From the NCBI RefSeq assembly GCF_900099915.1, contig NZ_FNDB01000002.1, forward strand, positions 39,910 to 103,909: a stretch of DNA of 64,000 nt, read 5' to 3'. The position numbers and the translations under genes were made by a program. This DNA is from Flavobacterium omnivorum. Lineage in GTDB: Bacteria > Bacteroidota > Bacteroidia > Flavobacteriales > Flavobacteriaceae. The notes beneath the pieces were generated by a model, which was given only the letters and a program-made list of their open reading frames with translations, ran no database searches and was not told the DNA's origin. Of this stretch, positions 26,666 to 35,719 are shown one piece after another (the first letter of the stretch is position 1; each line of letters begins with the position of its first letter).

Positions 26666-29140
26666 ATGAAGATGGAAAAGAGGATAGATGATATTTTACC
26701 AATTATGGATGTTGAGCATGACTGCATCCTGTCCAAACAGGGTGACGTGACAGTAGTTTTCAAGGCAGATCTGCCTGAGATATTTACCTTGTCGGATCAG
26801 GAGTATGAAACATTCCACCAAACTTGGTTGAAAGCAATAAAATTACTTCCTAAGTTCAGTGTATTCCATAAACAGGATTGGTTTATCGACAGCAAATTTC
26901 AAGCGGACTTTACCAATGAGGATAATAGTTTCCTGACCCGTAGCAGTGAGCGTTTTTTTAATGAACGTCCCTTTCTGGATCATTCGTGTTACATTTTCCT
27001 GACCAAGAAACCGCAAGGCAGAAAAACATCCAGTTCCTTATTCTCTAATTTACTTAGGAGTTCAATAGTTCCGGAAGAAACATTAAAAGCGCAACTGCGC
27101 CAAGAATTTATTGATAGTACTGGACAATTTGCACGAATCTTAGAAGACAGTGGTTTTGTAAAATTGACACGCCTTGGAAATGATGAACTCCGAAGCCACA
27201 GCCGAAAGATTGGGATTATAGAACGGTACTGCTTTCTTTCTGAAAAAGAAAATTCGTTTGTTTTTAAAGATATTACTTTCAATGATGGGCTACAGGTTGG
27301 CGACAAACATTGTCAAATTTATACCCTAGGTGATGCAGCTGACTTGCCTGCACTTTGCGGTTCCAGAATTAATTATGACCGATATTCCACGGATAAGACC
27401 AAGTTTAGTATCGGTTTTGCCTCAACACTAGGTCAATTGCTTTCCTGTAACCACATTTACAACCAGTATATTTTTATAGAGGATTTCCAAAAAACGTTGA
27501 AGAAACTGGAAAGCAAAAGATTGCGATTACAGTCCTTATCCGCGTATAGCAGAGAAAATATGATTGCACGTGATGCTACAAATGATTTTCTTAATGAGGC
27601 TATTAGCCAGCAACGGTTACCTGTCAAGGCACATTTCAATGTATTGGTCTGGACTGACGATAAAGAAGAACTGAAAGACCTGAAAAACAAAGTTTCTTCC
27701 GCACTAGCGCAGATGGATGCGGCCGCTAAACAGGAAACTGTGGGTGCTGCACAAATTTTTTGGGCGGGCATTCCTGGAAACTCGGCAGACTTTCCAATGA
27801 ATGACACCTTTGATACTTTCGTAGAACAAGCCACCTGTTTTCTGAATTTAGAAACGGGTTATCGTTCTTCCCTTAGTCCAATTGGAATCCGACTAGGAGA
27901 TCGTTTGACGGGAAAACCTGTTCATGTGGATATCAGTGACGAGCCTGTTAAAATGGGGATTTGTACCAATCGAAACAAATTTATTCTGGGGCCTTCTGGT
28001 AGCGGAAAATCCTTTTTTACCAATCACATGGTCAGGAGCTACTATGAGCAGGGAACACATATAGTTCTTGTTGACGTCGGCCACAGCTACAAAGGATTGT
28101 GCGATATGGTGGGTGGTTATTATTTCACTTATGATGAAAAAAATCCAATACGATTCAACCCATTCTATATCAGCGAGGGAGACACCTTGGATACAGAGAA
28201 AAAAGAAAGTATCAAAACTTTGCTACTGGCTTTATGGAAAAAAGACAATGAAACATTCAATAGAAGTGAATATGTGGCATTATCCAATGCGTTACAACTC
28301 TATTATGAAAAACTAGATGCCAATCCCGATTTGTTTCCCTGCTTCAATACTTTTTACGATTTTCTGAAAGGCGATTTTGTAAAAATATTGGAAGGAGACA
28401 AGGTTAAGGAAAAGGATTTTGATGTGAACAATTTTCTTTATGTACTTCGTCCATATTATCAGGGAGGTGAATTTGATTACCTGCTCAATGCTACCGAAAA
28501 TCTCGAACTATTAAAAGAACGCTTTATTGTATTTGAACTGGATAACATAAAAGATCATCCGATACTTTTTCCAGTTGTGACTATCATCATTATGGAGGTC
28601 TTTATCAATAAGATGCGCAAGCTTAAAGGTGTCCGTAAAATGATTCTTATTGAAGAAGCCTGGAAAGCTATTGCTAAGGAAGGGATGGCCGAATACATTA
28701 AATATCTATTCAAGACGGTGCGAAAGTTCTTTGGCGAGGCAATAGTGGTTACACAAGAAGTGGAAGATATTATTTCTTCACCGGTAGTAAAACAGGCAAT
28801 TATCAATAACAGCGACTGCAAGATATTGTTGGATCAGAGTAAGTATCAAAATAAATTTGAGCAAATCCAGGAATTACTTGGACTTACAGAAAAGGAAAAA
28901 GCACTGGTGCTTTCGGTAAACAAAGCCAATGACCCTGAAAAAAAATACAAGGAAGTATTTATCTCCTTGGGAGGAATGCTATCTAAAGTGTATCGTACTG
29001 AAGTATCCCTTGAAGAGTACCTCGCCTACACCACCGAAGAAACTGAAAAAGTAAAAGTACAAGCTTACACTAAAAAATTTGATGGCGACATCAAAAAAGG
29101 GATAGCGGCACTGGCTAATGATTTGCGGGCGCAGGCTTGA
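26666..29140 (+). CDS. traG: Conjugation ATPase TraG (VirB4 family)
   Basis: An 824-residue ATPase that powers the type IV secretion apparatus. The N-terminal region (IDDILPIMDVEHDCILSKQGDVTVVF) matches Bacteroidetes TraG. Walker [12 protein letters not shown] lies at about 441-451, Walker B-like ILIEEAWKAI at about 660-669, and the KTVRKFFGEAIVVTQEVEDI block shortly after is typical of VirB4 proteins. It sits directly after TraF. This is the VirB4 protein, not the coupling protein, which is absent from the window. Confidence 0.93.
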   Translation: MKMEKRIDDILPIMDVEHDCILSKQGDVTVVFKADLPEIFTLSDQEYETFHQTWLKAIKLLPKFSVFHKQDWFIDSKFQADFTNEDNSFLTRSSERFFNERPFLDHSCYIFLTKKPQGRKTSSSLFSNLLRSSIVPEETLKAQLRQEFIDSTGQFARILEDSGFVKLTRLGNDELRSHSRKIGIIERYCFLSEKENSFVFKDITFNDGLQVGDKHCQIYTLGDAADLPALCGSRINYDRYSTDKTKFSIGFASTLGQLLSCNHIYNQYIFIEDFQKTLKKLESKRLRLQSLSAYSRENMIARDATNDFLNEAISQQRLPVKAHFNVLVWTDDKEELKDLKNKVSSALAQMDAAAKQETVGAAQIFWAGIPGNSADFPMNDTFDTFVEQATCFLNLETGYRSSLSPIGIRLGDRLTGKPVHVDISDEPVKMGICTNRNKFILGPSGSGKSFFTNHMVRSYYEQGTHIVLVDVGHSYKGLCDMVGGYYFTYDEKNPIRFNPFYISEGDTLDTEKKESIKTLLLALWKKDNETFNRSEYVALSNALQLYYEKLDANPDLFPCFNTFYDFLKGDFVKILEGDKVKEKDFDVNNFLYVLRPYYQGGEFDYLLNATENLELLKERFIVFELDNIKDHPILFPVVTIIIMEVFINKMRKLKGVRKMILIEEAWKAIAKEGMAEYIKYLFKTVRKFFGEAIVVTQEVEDIISSPVVKQAIINNSDCKILLDQSKYQNKFEQIQELLGLTEKEKALVLSVNKANDPEKKYKEVFISLGGMLSKVYRTEVSLEEYLAYTTEETEKVKVQAYTKKFDGDIKKGIAALANDLRAQA

Positions 29141-29199
29141 TGATGAAAGTTAAATAACATCGTAGAATAAATAAGAAACGCACACTAAAATACAAAATT

Positions 29200-29901
29200 A
29201 TGAAATCAAAGAAAAAAATCATGGTTTGCCTGCTGTGCCTATTACTCCTAAGCACTCCTGCAAGACCGTCAGCAACCTTTACAGCTTTTCCAATTATTGG
29301 ATTGATTAAAGAGGCAGTAAAAAAAGTCATATTAGCAATTGATCTGCGGATTCAAAGGCTGCAAAACAAAACGATATGGTTGCAGAATGCCCAGAAGAAA
29401 TTAGAAAATACGCTCTCCAAATTAAAACTGGATGAGATATCAAATTGGACCCAGAAGCAAAAAGACCTGTACCAAAATTACTATGATGAACTGATGAAGG
29501 TTAAAAACATCATTACCTATTACCAACGTATTAGGGACATCACCAAAAAGCAGATACGTCTTGTGGATGAGTACGAAAGGGCTTGGAGCCTATTTCAGCA
29601 AGACAATCATTTTAATGTGGACGAATTGGGCTATATGCAAAAAGTATACTCAGGCATATTGAATGAAAGCATGAAAAATATTGACCAGATCTTTTTAATC
29701 CTTGATTCATTTAGCACACAGATGAGCGATGCAAAAAGACTTGAAATCATCAATGCCGCTGCGGATCATATTGATGCCAACTACGATGATCTTATGTTGT
29801 TCAATAGGCAAAATGCACTCTTAAGCTTGCAGAGAGCGAAAACAAAAAATGACGTGGATGCTGTTAAGAAATTTTATGGGATTCCATTCTTAAAACCTTA
29901 A
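29200..29901 (+). CDS. TraI-like conjugal transfer protein, copy 1
   Basis: A 233-residue secreted helical protein with a signal peptide (KKIMVCLLCLLLLSTPARPSA) and long amphipathic helices with Gln/Lys-rich heptads (LRIQRLQNKTIWLQNAQKKLENTLSKLKLDEISNW). It ends with LSLQRAKTKNDVDAVKKFYGI, a motif shared with the third paralogue downstream (LAIQRAKEHNDVNAMRSIYKV). Proteins at this position are called TraI (DUF4141-related) in Bacteroidetes elements and are probably periplasmic VirB5-like components. It begins a set of three related genes. Confidence 0.75.
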   Translation: MKSKKKIMVCLLCLLLLSTPARPSATFTAFPIIGLIKEAVKKVILAIDLRIQRLQNKTIWLQNAQKKLENTLSKLKLDEISNWTQKQKDLYQNYYDELMKVKNIITYYQRIRDITKKQIRLVDEYERAWSLFQQDNHFNVDELGYMQKVYSGILNESMKNIDQIFLILDSFSTQMSDAKRLEIINAAADHIDANYDDLMLFNRQNALLSLQRAKTKNDVDAVKKFYGIPFLKP

Positions 29902-29905
29902 AATC

Positions 29906-30535
29906 ATGAAAAAAATAGTTTTATTCCTGCTCTTTGCAGGATTCTTAAATGGAAATATTTATGGGCAAGCAAAACAAAGAGAAGCACTCCTGAAACAAAT
30001 CGCATCCCTTCAAATCTACATTGGCTATGCTCAAAAAGGCTATTCCGTAGCCAAAAATGGACTGAACACTATTGGAGATTTCAAACGTGGAGAATTTAAT
30101 CTCCACACTGATTATTTCAATTCGCTCAAGAAGGTTAACCCGAAAATAAAAAAGTATGCAAGGATTGCTGAAATCATATCCCTTCAGGTAAAGATTATAA
30201 AAAATTACGGTGGTATTTACCGGCAAATCAAGCATGATGATCTATTCCACGGGGATGAAATGGATTATATCAAACGGGTATTCGATCGCCTAATTCAAAA
30301 TTGTGACGGCAATTTAAAGGAACTCATCACAATTATAACAGACGGGCAGCTCAAAATGAAAGACGATGAGCGAATGAAACGAATCGATGCAATCTATCAG
30401 AACATGCTGGAAAACGACGCTTTTTGTGAGAGTTTCAGCAATCAAACCAGATTGATATCCCTTTCAAGGACTACCGATACTAAAGAGGTAAAAACTAGCC
30501 GTGCCTTGCGTGGCACTAATACTTATTTACCATGA
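29906..30535 (+). CDS. TraI-like / TerB-like paralogue, copy 2
   Basis: A 209-residue secreted helical protein with a signal peptide (KKIVLFLLFAGFLNGNIYGQ). The central block KRGEFNLHTDYFNSLKKVNPKIKKYARIAEIISLQVKII aligns with copy 3 (SQGNFSLHKTFLDALMQVSPTVRNYRRVGDIITYQVLLL). It starts 4 nt after copy 1 and overlaps copy 3 by 4 nt (ATGA). Similar proteins are sometimes named TerB tellurite resistance; here the context is plainly conjugation and no metal role is suggested. Confidence 0.72.
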   Translation: MKKIVLFLLFAGFLNGNIYGQAKQREALLKQIASLQIYIGYAQKGYSVAKNGLNTIGDFKRGEFNLHTDYFNSLKKVNPKIKKYARIAEIISLQVKIIKNYGGIYRQIKHDDLFHGDEMDYIKRVFDRLIQNCDGNLKELITIITDGQLKMKDDERMKRIDAIYQNMLENDAFCESFSNQTRLISLSRTTDTKEVKTSRALRGTNTYLP

Positions 30536-31167
30536 AAAAAATACTAATTGTAGGAATTCTGCTTGTCGGTTTGTTGTTACCGTCGAAGGTAACCGCCCAA
30601 GCACAGGAAATGCAGCAATTGATTTTAAACATAGAAAAGCTTGCCCAATTTAGGCAGATTCTCAAGGATATGAAAAAGGGCTATGAAATTCTTAATGGCG
30701 GTTATAATACGTTAAAAAAAATATCTCAGGGAAATTTTAGCCTTCATAAAACATTCCTTGATGCGCTAATGCAAGTAAGTCCAACAGTTAGGAATTACAG
30801 ACGTGTTGGGGATATCATCACCTATCAGGTGCTTTTGTTAAAGGAATACAAGGCTGCATTTAGTCGTTTCAGAAACAGTGGGAATTTCAATCCCGATGAG
30901 ATTGCCTATCTCGAAAGGGTATACAATAATCTTTTTAAGCAGAGCCTTAGAAATATTGACGAGCTCACCTCTGTCATTACCGCTAACAAAATGCGAATGT
31001 CCGATGATGAAAGATTGGCTGCAATTGATAAAATTTATGCTGATATGCAGGATAAGCTTTTATTCCTGCGAAGCTTCAATAACAACACTTCAGTGTTAGC
31101 GATACAACGTGCAAAAGAGCACAATGATGTGAATGCGATGCGTAGCATTTACAAGGTAAATAACTAA
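30532..31167 (+). CDS. TraI-like / TerB-like paralogue, copy 3
   Basis: A 211-residue secreted helical protein with a signal peptide (LIVGILLVGLLLPSKVTAQA). It shares the LNGGYNTLKKISQGNFSLH and MRMSDDERLAAIDKIYADMQ blocks with copy 2 (LKMKDDERMKRIDAIYQNML), and its C-terminus with copy 1. The three genes form a tightly packed series with 4-nt gaps or overlaps, and are followed 12 nt later by TraJ. I infer a multi-subunit periplasmic part of the transfer channel. Confidence 0.72.
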   Translation: MKKILIVGILLVGLLLPSKVTAQAQEMQQLILNIEKLAQFRQILKDMKKGYEILNGGYNTLKKISQGNFSLHKTFLDALMQVSPTVRNYRRVGDIITYQVLLLKEYKAAFSRFRNSGNFNPDEIAYLERVYNNLFKQSLRNIDELTSVITANKMRMSDDERLAAIDKIYADMQDKLLFLRSFNNNTSVLAIQRAKEHNDVNAMRSIYKVNN

Positions 31168-31179
31168 ATACTCACTACC

Positions 31180-32376
31180 ATGGTAAAGATAAATAAGGGG
31201 GCATTATCTGCTATCCTAGGAATAGCATTGCCTTTTAAGATCCAGGCACAAGGGATGGCAGACGACATGAACAGTCTGCATAGTGTATTGGAACAATTGT
31301 ACGACGAGATGATGCCTTTATGTAGCAACTTGTTGGGTGTTGGGCAGGGAATCGCTGGCTTTGCGGCCATCTGGTATATTGCCTCTAGGGTTTGGAGGCA
31401 TATCGCCAGCGCGGAACCTATAGACTTTTATCCGCTGTTTCGCCCATTTGTTATTGGCTTTTGTATTATGATTTTTCCTTCAGTGCTGGACATGATTAAC
31501 GGAGTTATGAAACCTACCGTTACAGCAACTGCCGCAATGGTTGAAGGATCGAACAAAGCTATTGAAGTACTGCTTCGACAAAAAGAAGATGCGCTCAAGA
31601 CTACCGATCCTTGGCAGATGTATGTTGGTGCAGATGGAAGTGGTGATCGTGATAAATGGTACAAATACACCCATGATGATAAGAATCCTAGTACTGAAGG
31701 AGTATTTGCAAGCATTGGAAACGATATCAAATTTGCCATGTCCAAGGCATCCTATAATTTTCGCAATTCTGTAAAAGAATGGATGAGCGAAGTATTACGC
31801 GTACTTTTCGAAGCCGCCTCACTTTGTATTGATACGCTTCGAACTTTTCAACTAGTAGTACTATCTGTTTTAGGACCACTCGTTTTCGGTATATCGGTCT
31901 TCGATGGATTCCAACATACGCTGACCGTCTGGCTGGCACGCTACATCAATATCTACTTATGGCTTCCAGTGGCTAATATTTTTGGTAGTATCATCGGCAA
32001 GATTCAGGAGAACATGCTAAAAATTGACATAGCACAGGCCAATGATTATGGGGATACCTTCTTTAGTAGAACGGATATTGCGTATCTGGTATTTATGATT
32101 ATTGGTATTGTGGGCTATTTTACTGTACCATCAGTTGCTAATTACATTGTTCACGCAGGTGGTGGCGGAGCTTTAGGCCAAAAAGTGACCAGTATCTTCA
32201 GCAACTCCACAAATTCAGCGGTTAACAGCGCATCTGCTGGTGCAGGGATGGTAGTGGATGCAATGGGCAATGCCGCTGGACGCATGTCCCAAAACATGTC
32301 CAGTTCGAATACTTCGGCTCCTTACTTCAAGAGTAAGGACAGCTACATGGGCGATAAGTTAAAAGGCAATTCATAA
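31180..32376 (+). CDS. traJ: Conjugative transposon protein TraJ (VirB6-like)
   Basis: A 398-residue polytopic inner-membrane protein. The start AQGMADDMNSLHSVLEQLYDEMMPLCSNLLGVGQGIAGFAAIWYI follows a short signal and is diagnostic of the TraJ family. Several hydrophobic helices (VIGFCIMIFPSVLDMIN, LVVLSVLGPLVFGISVF, LVFMIIGIVGYFTVPSVANYIV) follow. The C-terminal tail is Ser/Asn/Gly-rich, as usual. It is expected to form the inner-membrane pore of the apparatus with TraK, TraM and TraG. Confidence 0.9.
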   Translation: MVKINKGALSAILGIALPFKIQAQGMADDMNSLHSVLEQLYDEMMPLCSNLLGVGQGIAGFAAIWYIASRVWRHIASAEPIDFYPLFRPFVIGFCIMIFPSVLDMINGVMKPTVTATAAMVEGSNKAIEVLLRQKEDALKTTDPWQMYVGADGSGDRDKWYKYTHDDKNPSTEGVFASIGNDIKFAMSKASYNFRNSVKEWMSEVLRVLFEAASLCIDTLRTFQLVVLSVLGPLVFGISVFDGFQHTLTVWLARYINIYLWLPVANIFGSIIGKIQENMLKIDIAQANDYGDTFFSRTDIAYLVFMIIGIVGYFTVPSVANYIVHAGGGGALGQKVTSIFSNSTNSAVNSASAGAGMVVDAMGNAAGRMSQNMSSSNTSAPYFKSKDSYMGDKLKGNS

Positions 32377-32395
32377 TCCTTAAAAAGAAAATATC

Positions 32396-33016
32396 ATGTT
32401 TAGCAAAATGAAAAATATTGACACCGCCTTCCGGCATGTTCGCGGCTTTACTATGTTAGTGATTGCTGGTTGTATAGTAATCTCCTGCTTCGCCCTTTAC
32501 AAGAGTTTCAGTTTAGTATCCCAAATGCAGGGTAAAGTCTATATACTGGCTAATGGAAAAGCGCTGGAAGCCTATGCTTCGGACAGGAAAGATAATATAC
32601 CCGTTGAAGCACGAGATCATATAAAGACCTTTCATAAGTTATTCTTCACCCTTGATCCGGATGATCAAGTCATCAAAACCAATGTTACCAAGGCACTTTA
32701 TCTTGCTGATGACAGTGCCAAGCGGATATATGATGATTTAAAAGAAAATGGGTATTACGCTGGAATCATATCAGGCAATATCAGCCAGACTATACAGGTG
32801 GACAGCGTGACAATTGACATTAATACCTATCCCTATCAATTCCGATGTTATGCTATCCAAAATATTACCAGAACTACCAGCATTGCATACCGAAACTTGA
32901 TAACGGAAGGAAATCTTCGTAATGTATCGCGTAGTGATAACAATCCACATGGATTTTTGATCGAACGATGGAATACAATCGAGAATCGTGATTTAAGTAC
33001 CGAAAATAGAAAATAA
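32396..33016 (+). CDS. traK: Conjugative transposon protein TraK (VirB8-like)
   Basis: A 206-residue protein with one N-terminal transmembrane helix (FTMLVIAGCIVISCFALYKSF) and a periplasmic domain. KMKNIDTAFRHVRGF at the start, RDHIKTFHKLFFTLDPDD in the middle and NITRTTSIAYRNLITEGNLRNVSRSDNNPHGFLIERW at the end are the standard TraK blocks. In VirB8-like proteins the periplasmic domain dimerises and bridges inner and outer membrane parts. It lies 19 nt after traJ. Confidence 0.92.
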   Translation: MFSKMKNIDTAFRHVRGFTMLVIAGCIVISCFALYKSFSLVSQMQGKVYILANGKALEAYASDRKDNIPVEARDHIKTFHKLFFTLDPDDQVIKTNVTKALYLADDSAKRIYDDLKENGYYAGIISGNISQTIQVDSVTIDINTYPYQFRCYAIQNITRTTSIAYRNLITEGNLRNVSRSDNNPHGFLIERWNTIENRDLSTENRK

Positions 33017-33030
33017 TAAACCTGCTGATT

Positions 33031-33528
33031 ATGGAATTTAACTTAAAAAAAAACAGCAAAAATAGCCCTGCTGAGACTGATAGTTTCAGGAGTAGTTTAT
33101 TACAAAGATTTGATGAAGCGAATCTTCGCTTGCAACTTAAGTGCGCTAATTGGTTAGAGCGCAAGACAGCACATGTATCACGCAAAAGTTGGATTATTAT
33201 CCTGTTTAGTTTTATAGTGTTTACAGGCGGCTGTAGCATTTACCTGATTGTGAATAGCTTTTCAGGAAATAAAACTAAAAGCATAACTATGACTCCGATT
33301 ACCAGACCAACCAATGCGGTACCATTTAAAGAAAAATCCATCCAGCTAAATGTTGCCATCAATACAACCGAATTTGAAAAAATTGTTCGCTTTCACAGGT
33401 ATATGGATAGCCTGAGCCGCAGTCCCACAGGGAAAAAACGGCATGACAGTATTGTGCACTATCGTCCCGGACTGCTGGACAGTATTGCCATAGTAAAACA
33501 GTATTATCACTCACAATTTAAAAATTAA
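33031..33528 (+). CDS. TraL-like membrane protein of the transfer operon
   Basis: A 165-residue protein with one central transmembrane helix (SWIIILFSFIVFTGGCSIYLIV, about 53-74). The preceding basic segment (LKCANWLERKTAHVSRK) resembles short TraL proteins, but the periplasmic tail (about 75-165) is longer than in CTnDOT TraL and ends with SIVHYRPGLLDSIAIVKQYYHSQ. The gene occupies the traL position between traK and traM, with 14- and 4-nt gaps. The assignment rests mostly on position. Confidence 0.68.
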   Translation: MEFNLKKNSKNSPAETDSFRSSLLQRFDEANLRLQLKCANWLERKTAHVSRKSWIIILFSFIVFTGGCSIYLIVNSFSGNKTKSITMTPITRPTNAVPFKEKSIQLNVAINTTEFEKIVRFHRYMDSLSRSPTGKKRHDSIVHYRPGLLDSIAIVKQYYHSQFKN

Positions 33529-33532
33529 TATC

Positions 33533-34834
33533 ATGGAACACAAAACAAAATCATTAAAAATGTTAAGACAGCGCAAGCTGCTCGTTGTATTACCGCTACT
33601 AGTTCTCCCGTTTGTAACCATTATGTTTTGGGCATTGGGTGGTGGAAAAATGGAGGCTGCAAATTCACAAGCATTAGAAAAAAAGGGTTTCAATATAAAG
33701 CTACCGGACGCGAATCTGAAAGAAGGACTTCCATTGGATAAGATGAATTATTATGATCAGGCTGCCCTTGACTCTATAAAGCTTGATGAACTCATCAAAA
33801 AAGACCCCAATTATTTGAGCCAATCTTTTCAGATTGATTCTACAGAGGGTCTCAGTGACGTTACTTCTAGAAAAGGAAATACAGGTTTAAATACATCGGT
33901 GCATCGTGACCCGAAAGAAGAAAAAGTACGTCAAAAATTGGAAGCATTGCAGAAGGCGATAAATACGCCTGCACCTCCTCCAGCACAAAATCGGGATTTT
34001 GATAAATATGCAAAATCAAATGAAACTTCGATGCATTCCAATGATGTTGACAGGCTCGAACAAATGATGCATTCCATGAACGGTAAAATTGATGATCATG
34101 ATCCTGAACTGCAACAGCTCAGCGGAATGTTGGAAAACATCCTTGATATTCAACATCCTGACAGGATGCAGGAGAAATTGAGAAAAGCCTCGAAACAACA
34201 ACGAGGACAGGTATTTGCCATTGCTACTAGAACGCATGAAGACAATATTTCTTCCTTGCAAAGTGCTCCCGTCAATACTACTGCCTCTCCTGGACAGTCC
34301 GGACACAATGGATTCTATTCTTTAGATGAACCGGAAAGTCCTGACTATGCACAAAATGCCGTAGAAGCTGTCATCCATGAAACCCAGACTATTGTAAATG
34401 GTTCAACAGTTAAGTTGCGACTTTCTAATGATGTTTTTATAAATGGAATAAAAATTCCAAAGGACAATTTTCTTTTTGGTACAGCTTCTCTAAAAGGAGA
34501 AAGACTGGCAATTACCATAAACAGCCTAAGATACAACAACTCCCTATTTCCTGTTGACTTGTCTGTATATGATATAGATGGACTCAGTGGGATCTATATT
34601 CCAGGCGCCATCAACCGTGATGTGGCCAAAGCATCTGCTGACCGTTCTATGCAAACGCTCGGTGTTGCAAGCCTTGATGATTCTTGGGGAGCGCAGGCGG
34701 CGGGAGCTGGAATTGAGGCCGCTAAAAGTCTTCTCGGTAAAAAAGTAAAACTAGTCAAAGTGGTTGTAAAGGCGGGCTATATGGTACTGCTTCGTGATGA
34801 AAATCAGAAACAAAAAGATTCAATTAAAAACTAA
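33533..34834 (+). CDS. traM: Conjugative transposon protein TraM
   Basis: A 433-residue protein with a single N-terminal helix (LLVVLPLLVLPFVTIMFWALGGG), a Gln/Asp/Ser-rich linker, and a C-terminal beta domain of VirB10 type (about 285-430, AVEAVIHETQTIVNGSTVKLRLSNDVFINGIKIPKDNFLFG, then GLSGIYIPGAINRDVAKASAD). The block is diagnostic of TraM. It should span the envelope and link the ATPase to the outer-membrane part. It starts 4 nt after the TraL-like gene. Confidence 0.93.
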   Translation: MEHKTKSLKMLRQRKLLVVLPLLVLPFVTIMFWALGGGKMEAANSQALEKKGFNIKLPDANLKEGLPLDKMNYYDQAALDSIKLDELIKKDPNYLSQSFQIDSTEGLSDVTSRKGNTGLNTSVHRDPKEEKVRQKLEALQKAINTPAPPPAQNRDFDKYAKSNETSMHSNDVDRLEQMMHSMNGKIDDHDPELQQLSGMLENILDIQHPDRMQEKLRKASKQQRGQVFAIATRTHEDNISSLQSAPVNTTASPGQSGHNGFYSLDEPESPDYAQNAVEAVIHETQTIVNGSTVKLRLSNDVFINGIKIPKDNFLFGTASLKGERLAITINSLRYNNSLFPVDLSVYDIDGLSGIYIPGAINRDVAKASADRSMQTLGVASLDDSWGAQAAGAGIEAAKSLLGKKVKLVKVVVKAGYMVLLRDENQKQKDSIKN

Positions 34835-34846
34835 AAATTATTAACT

Positions 34847-35692
34847 ATGAAAAATTTTAATCTATTGGTGATGGGGTTTCTACTACTTCTTACCATCAGT
34901 GCATTTGCGCAACAAACAGAAAAAAACCGTCTATCTAAAATTGAGCCTGATTCTTTAACAATAGCCTATTCAAAAACGACCAATATCGTATTTCCTTTTG
35001 CTATCAAAAGTGTTGACAGGGGAAGTCAGGATATACTGGTACAGAAAGCGAAAGGTCTTGAAAATATACTTCAGATTAAGGCTGCTCAGAAAAGATTTTT
35101 TCAGACCAATCTTACAGTGGTCACTGCCGATGGTAAATTATATTCTTTCGTGTTAAACTATGGTGAGAACTCGCCACAATTGAATCTCACCGTGAATAAG
35201 AACAAACCCGAAGGACAGGAAATTTATTTTTCGTCTAGAACGGGAAACGAAGAGGATGTTCAAGAGTATTCCAAATTGGCTTTTTACGACAAGAAAAAGA
35301 TACGTGGTGAAAAGGAAAGAAACTATGGTATTGATTTTCAACTCAGCGGAATTTTTATTCATGATGAGGTCATGTACTACCGAATTAAAGTAAGGAACAA
35401 TTCTAAAATCAATTATGATATTGACCAGCTTCGCTTTTTTATACGAGATACTAAGAAGGTAAAACGAACCGCTTCACAGGAAATCGAAATTACACCAATC
35501 TACATTCTAAATAATGTAGTTAAAATTGACGGGGAAGCGGAAAACACATTTGTATTTGCTCTTACAAAATTTACAATTCCGGAAAAAAAATACCTATCCA
35601 TACAGCTAATGGAAAAAAATGGTGGTAGACATGTGGAACTGCATGTGAAAAACAAGAAACTAGCAAAGGTGACCGTGCTACACAAACTATAA
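34847..35692 (+). CDS. traN: Conjugative transposon protein TraN (DUF4138)
   Basis: A 281-residue secreted protein (signal LLVMGFLLLLTISAFAQ). ESDSLTIAYSKTTNIVFPFAIKSVDRGSQDILVQK-like sequence near residues 30-65 and the C-terminal LTKFTIPEKKYLSIQLMEKNGGRHVELHV are typical of DUF4138/TraN, a VirB9-like beta-rich outer-membrane-associated component. It is 12 nt after traM. No TraO, TraP or TraQ gene follows, unlike in CTnDOT. Confidence 0.92.
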   Translation: MKNFNLLVMGFLLLLTISAFAQQTEKNRLSKIEPDSLTIAYSKTTNIVFPFAIKSVDRGSQDILVQKAKGLENILQIKAAQKRFFQTNLTVVTADGKLYSFVLNYGENSPQLNLTVNKNKPEGQEIYFSSRTGNEEDVQEYSKLAFYDKKKIRGEKERNYGIDFQLSGIFIHDEVMYYRIKVRNNSKINYDIDQLRFFIRDTKKVKRTASQEIEITPIYILNNVVKIDGEAENTFVFALTKFTIPEKKYLSIQLMEKNGGRHVELHVKNKKLAKVTVLHKL

Positions 35693-35719
35693 ATTATTAA
35701 TCATTTAAAGAATTTAGTC

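Noticed and set aside
26332..26763. Minus-strand ORF of 143 codons
   Set aside because: Antisense to traF and the start of traG, both of which have diagnostic family sequence.
29906..31167. Tellurite resistance (TerB) genes
   Set aside because: The proteins carry signal peptides and sit in the transfer operon; the TerB name seems to be an annotation artefact.
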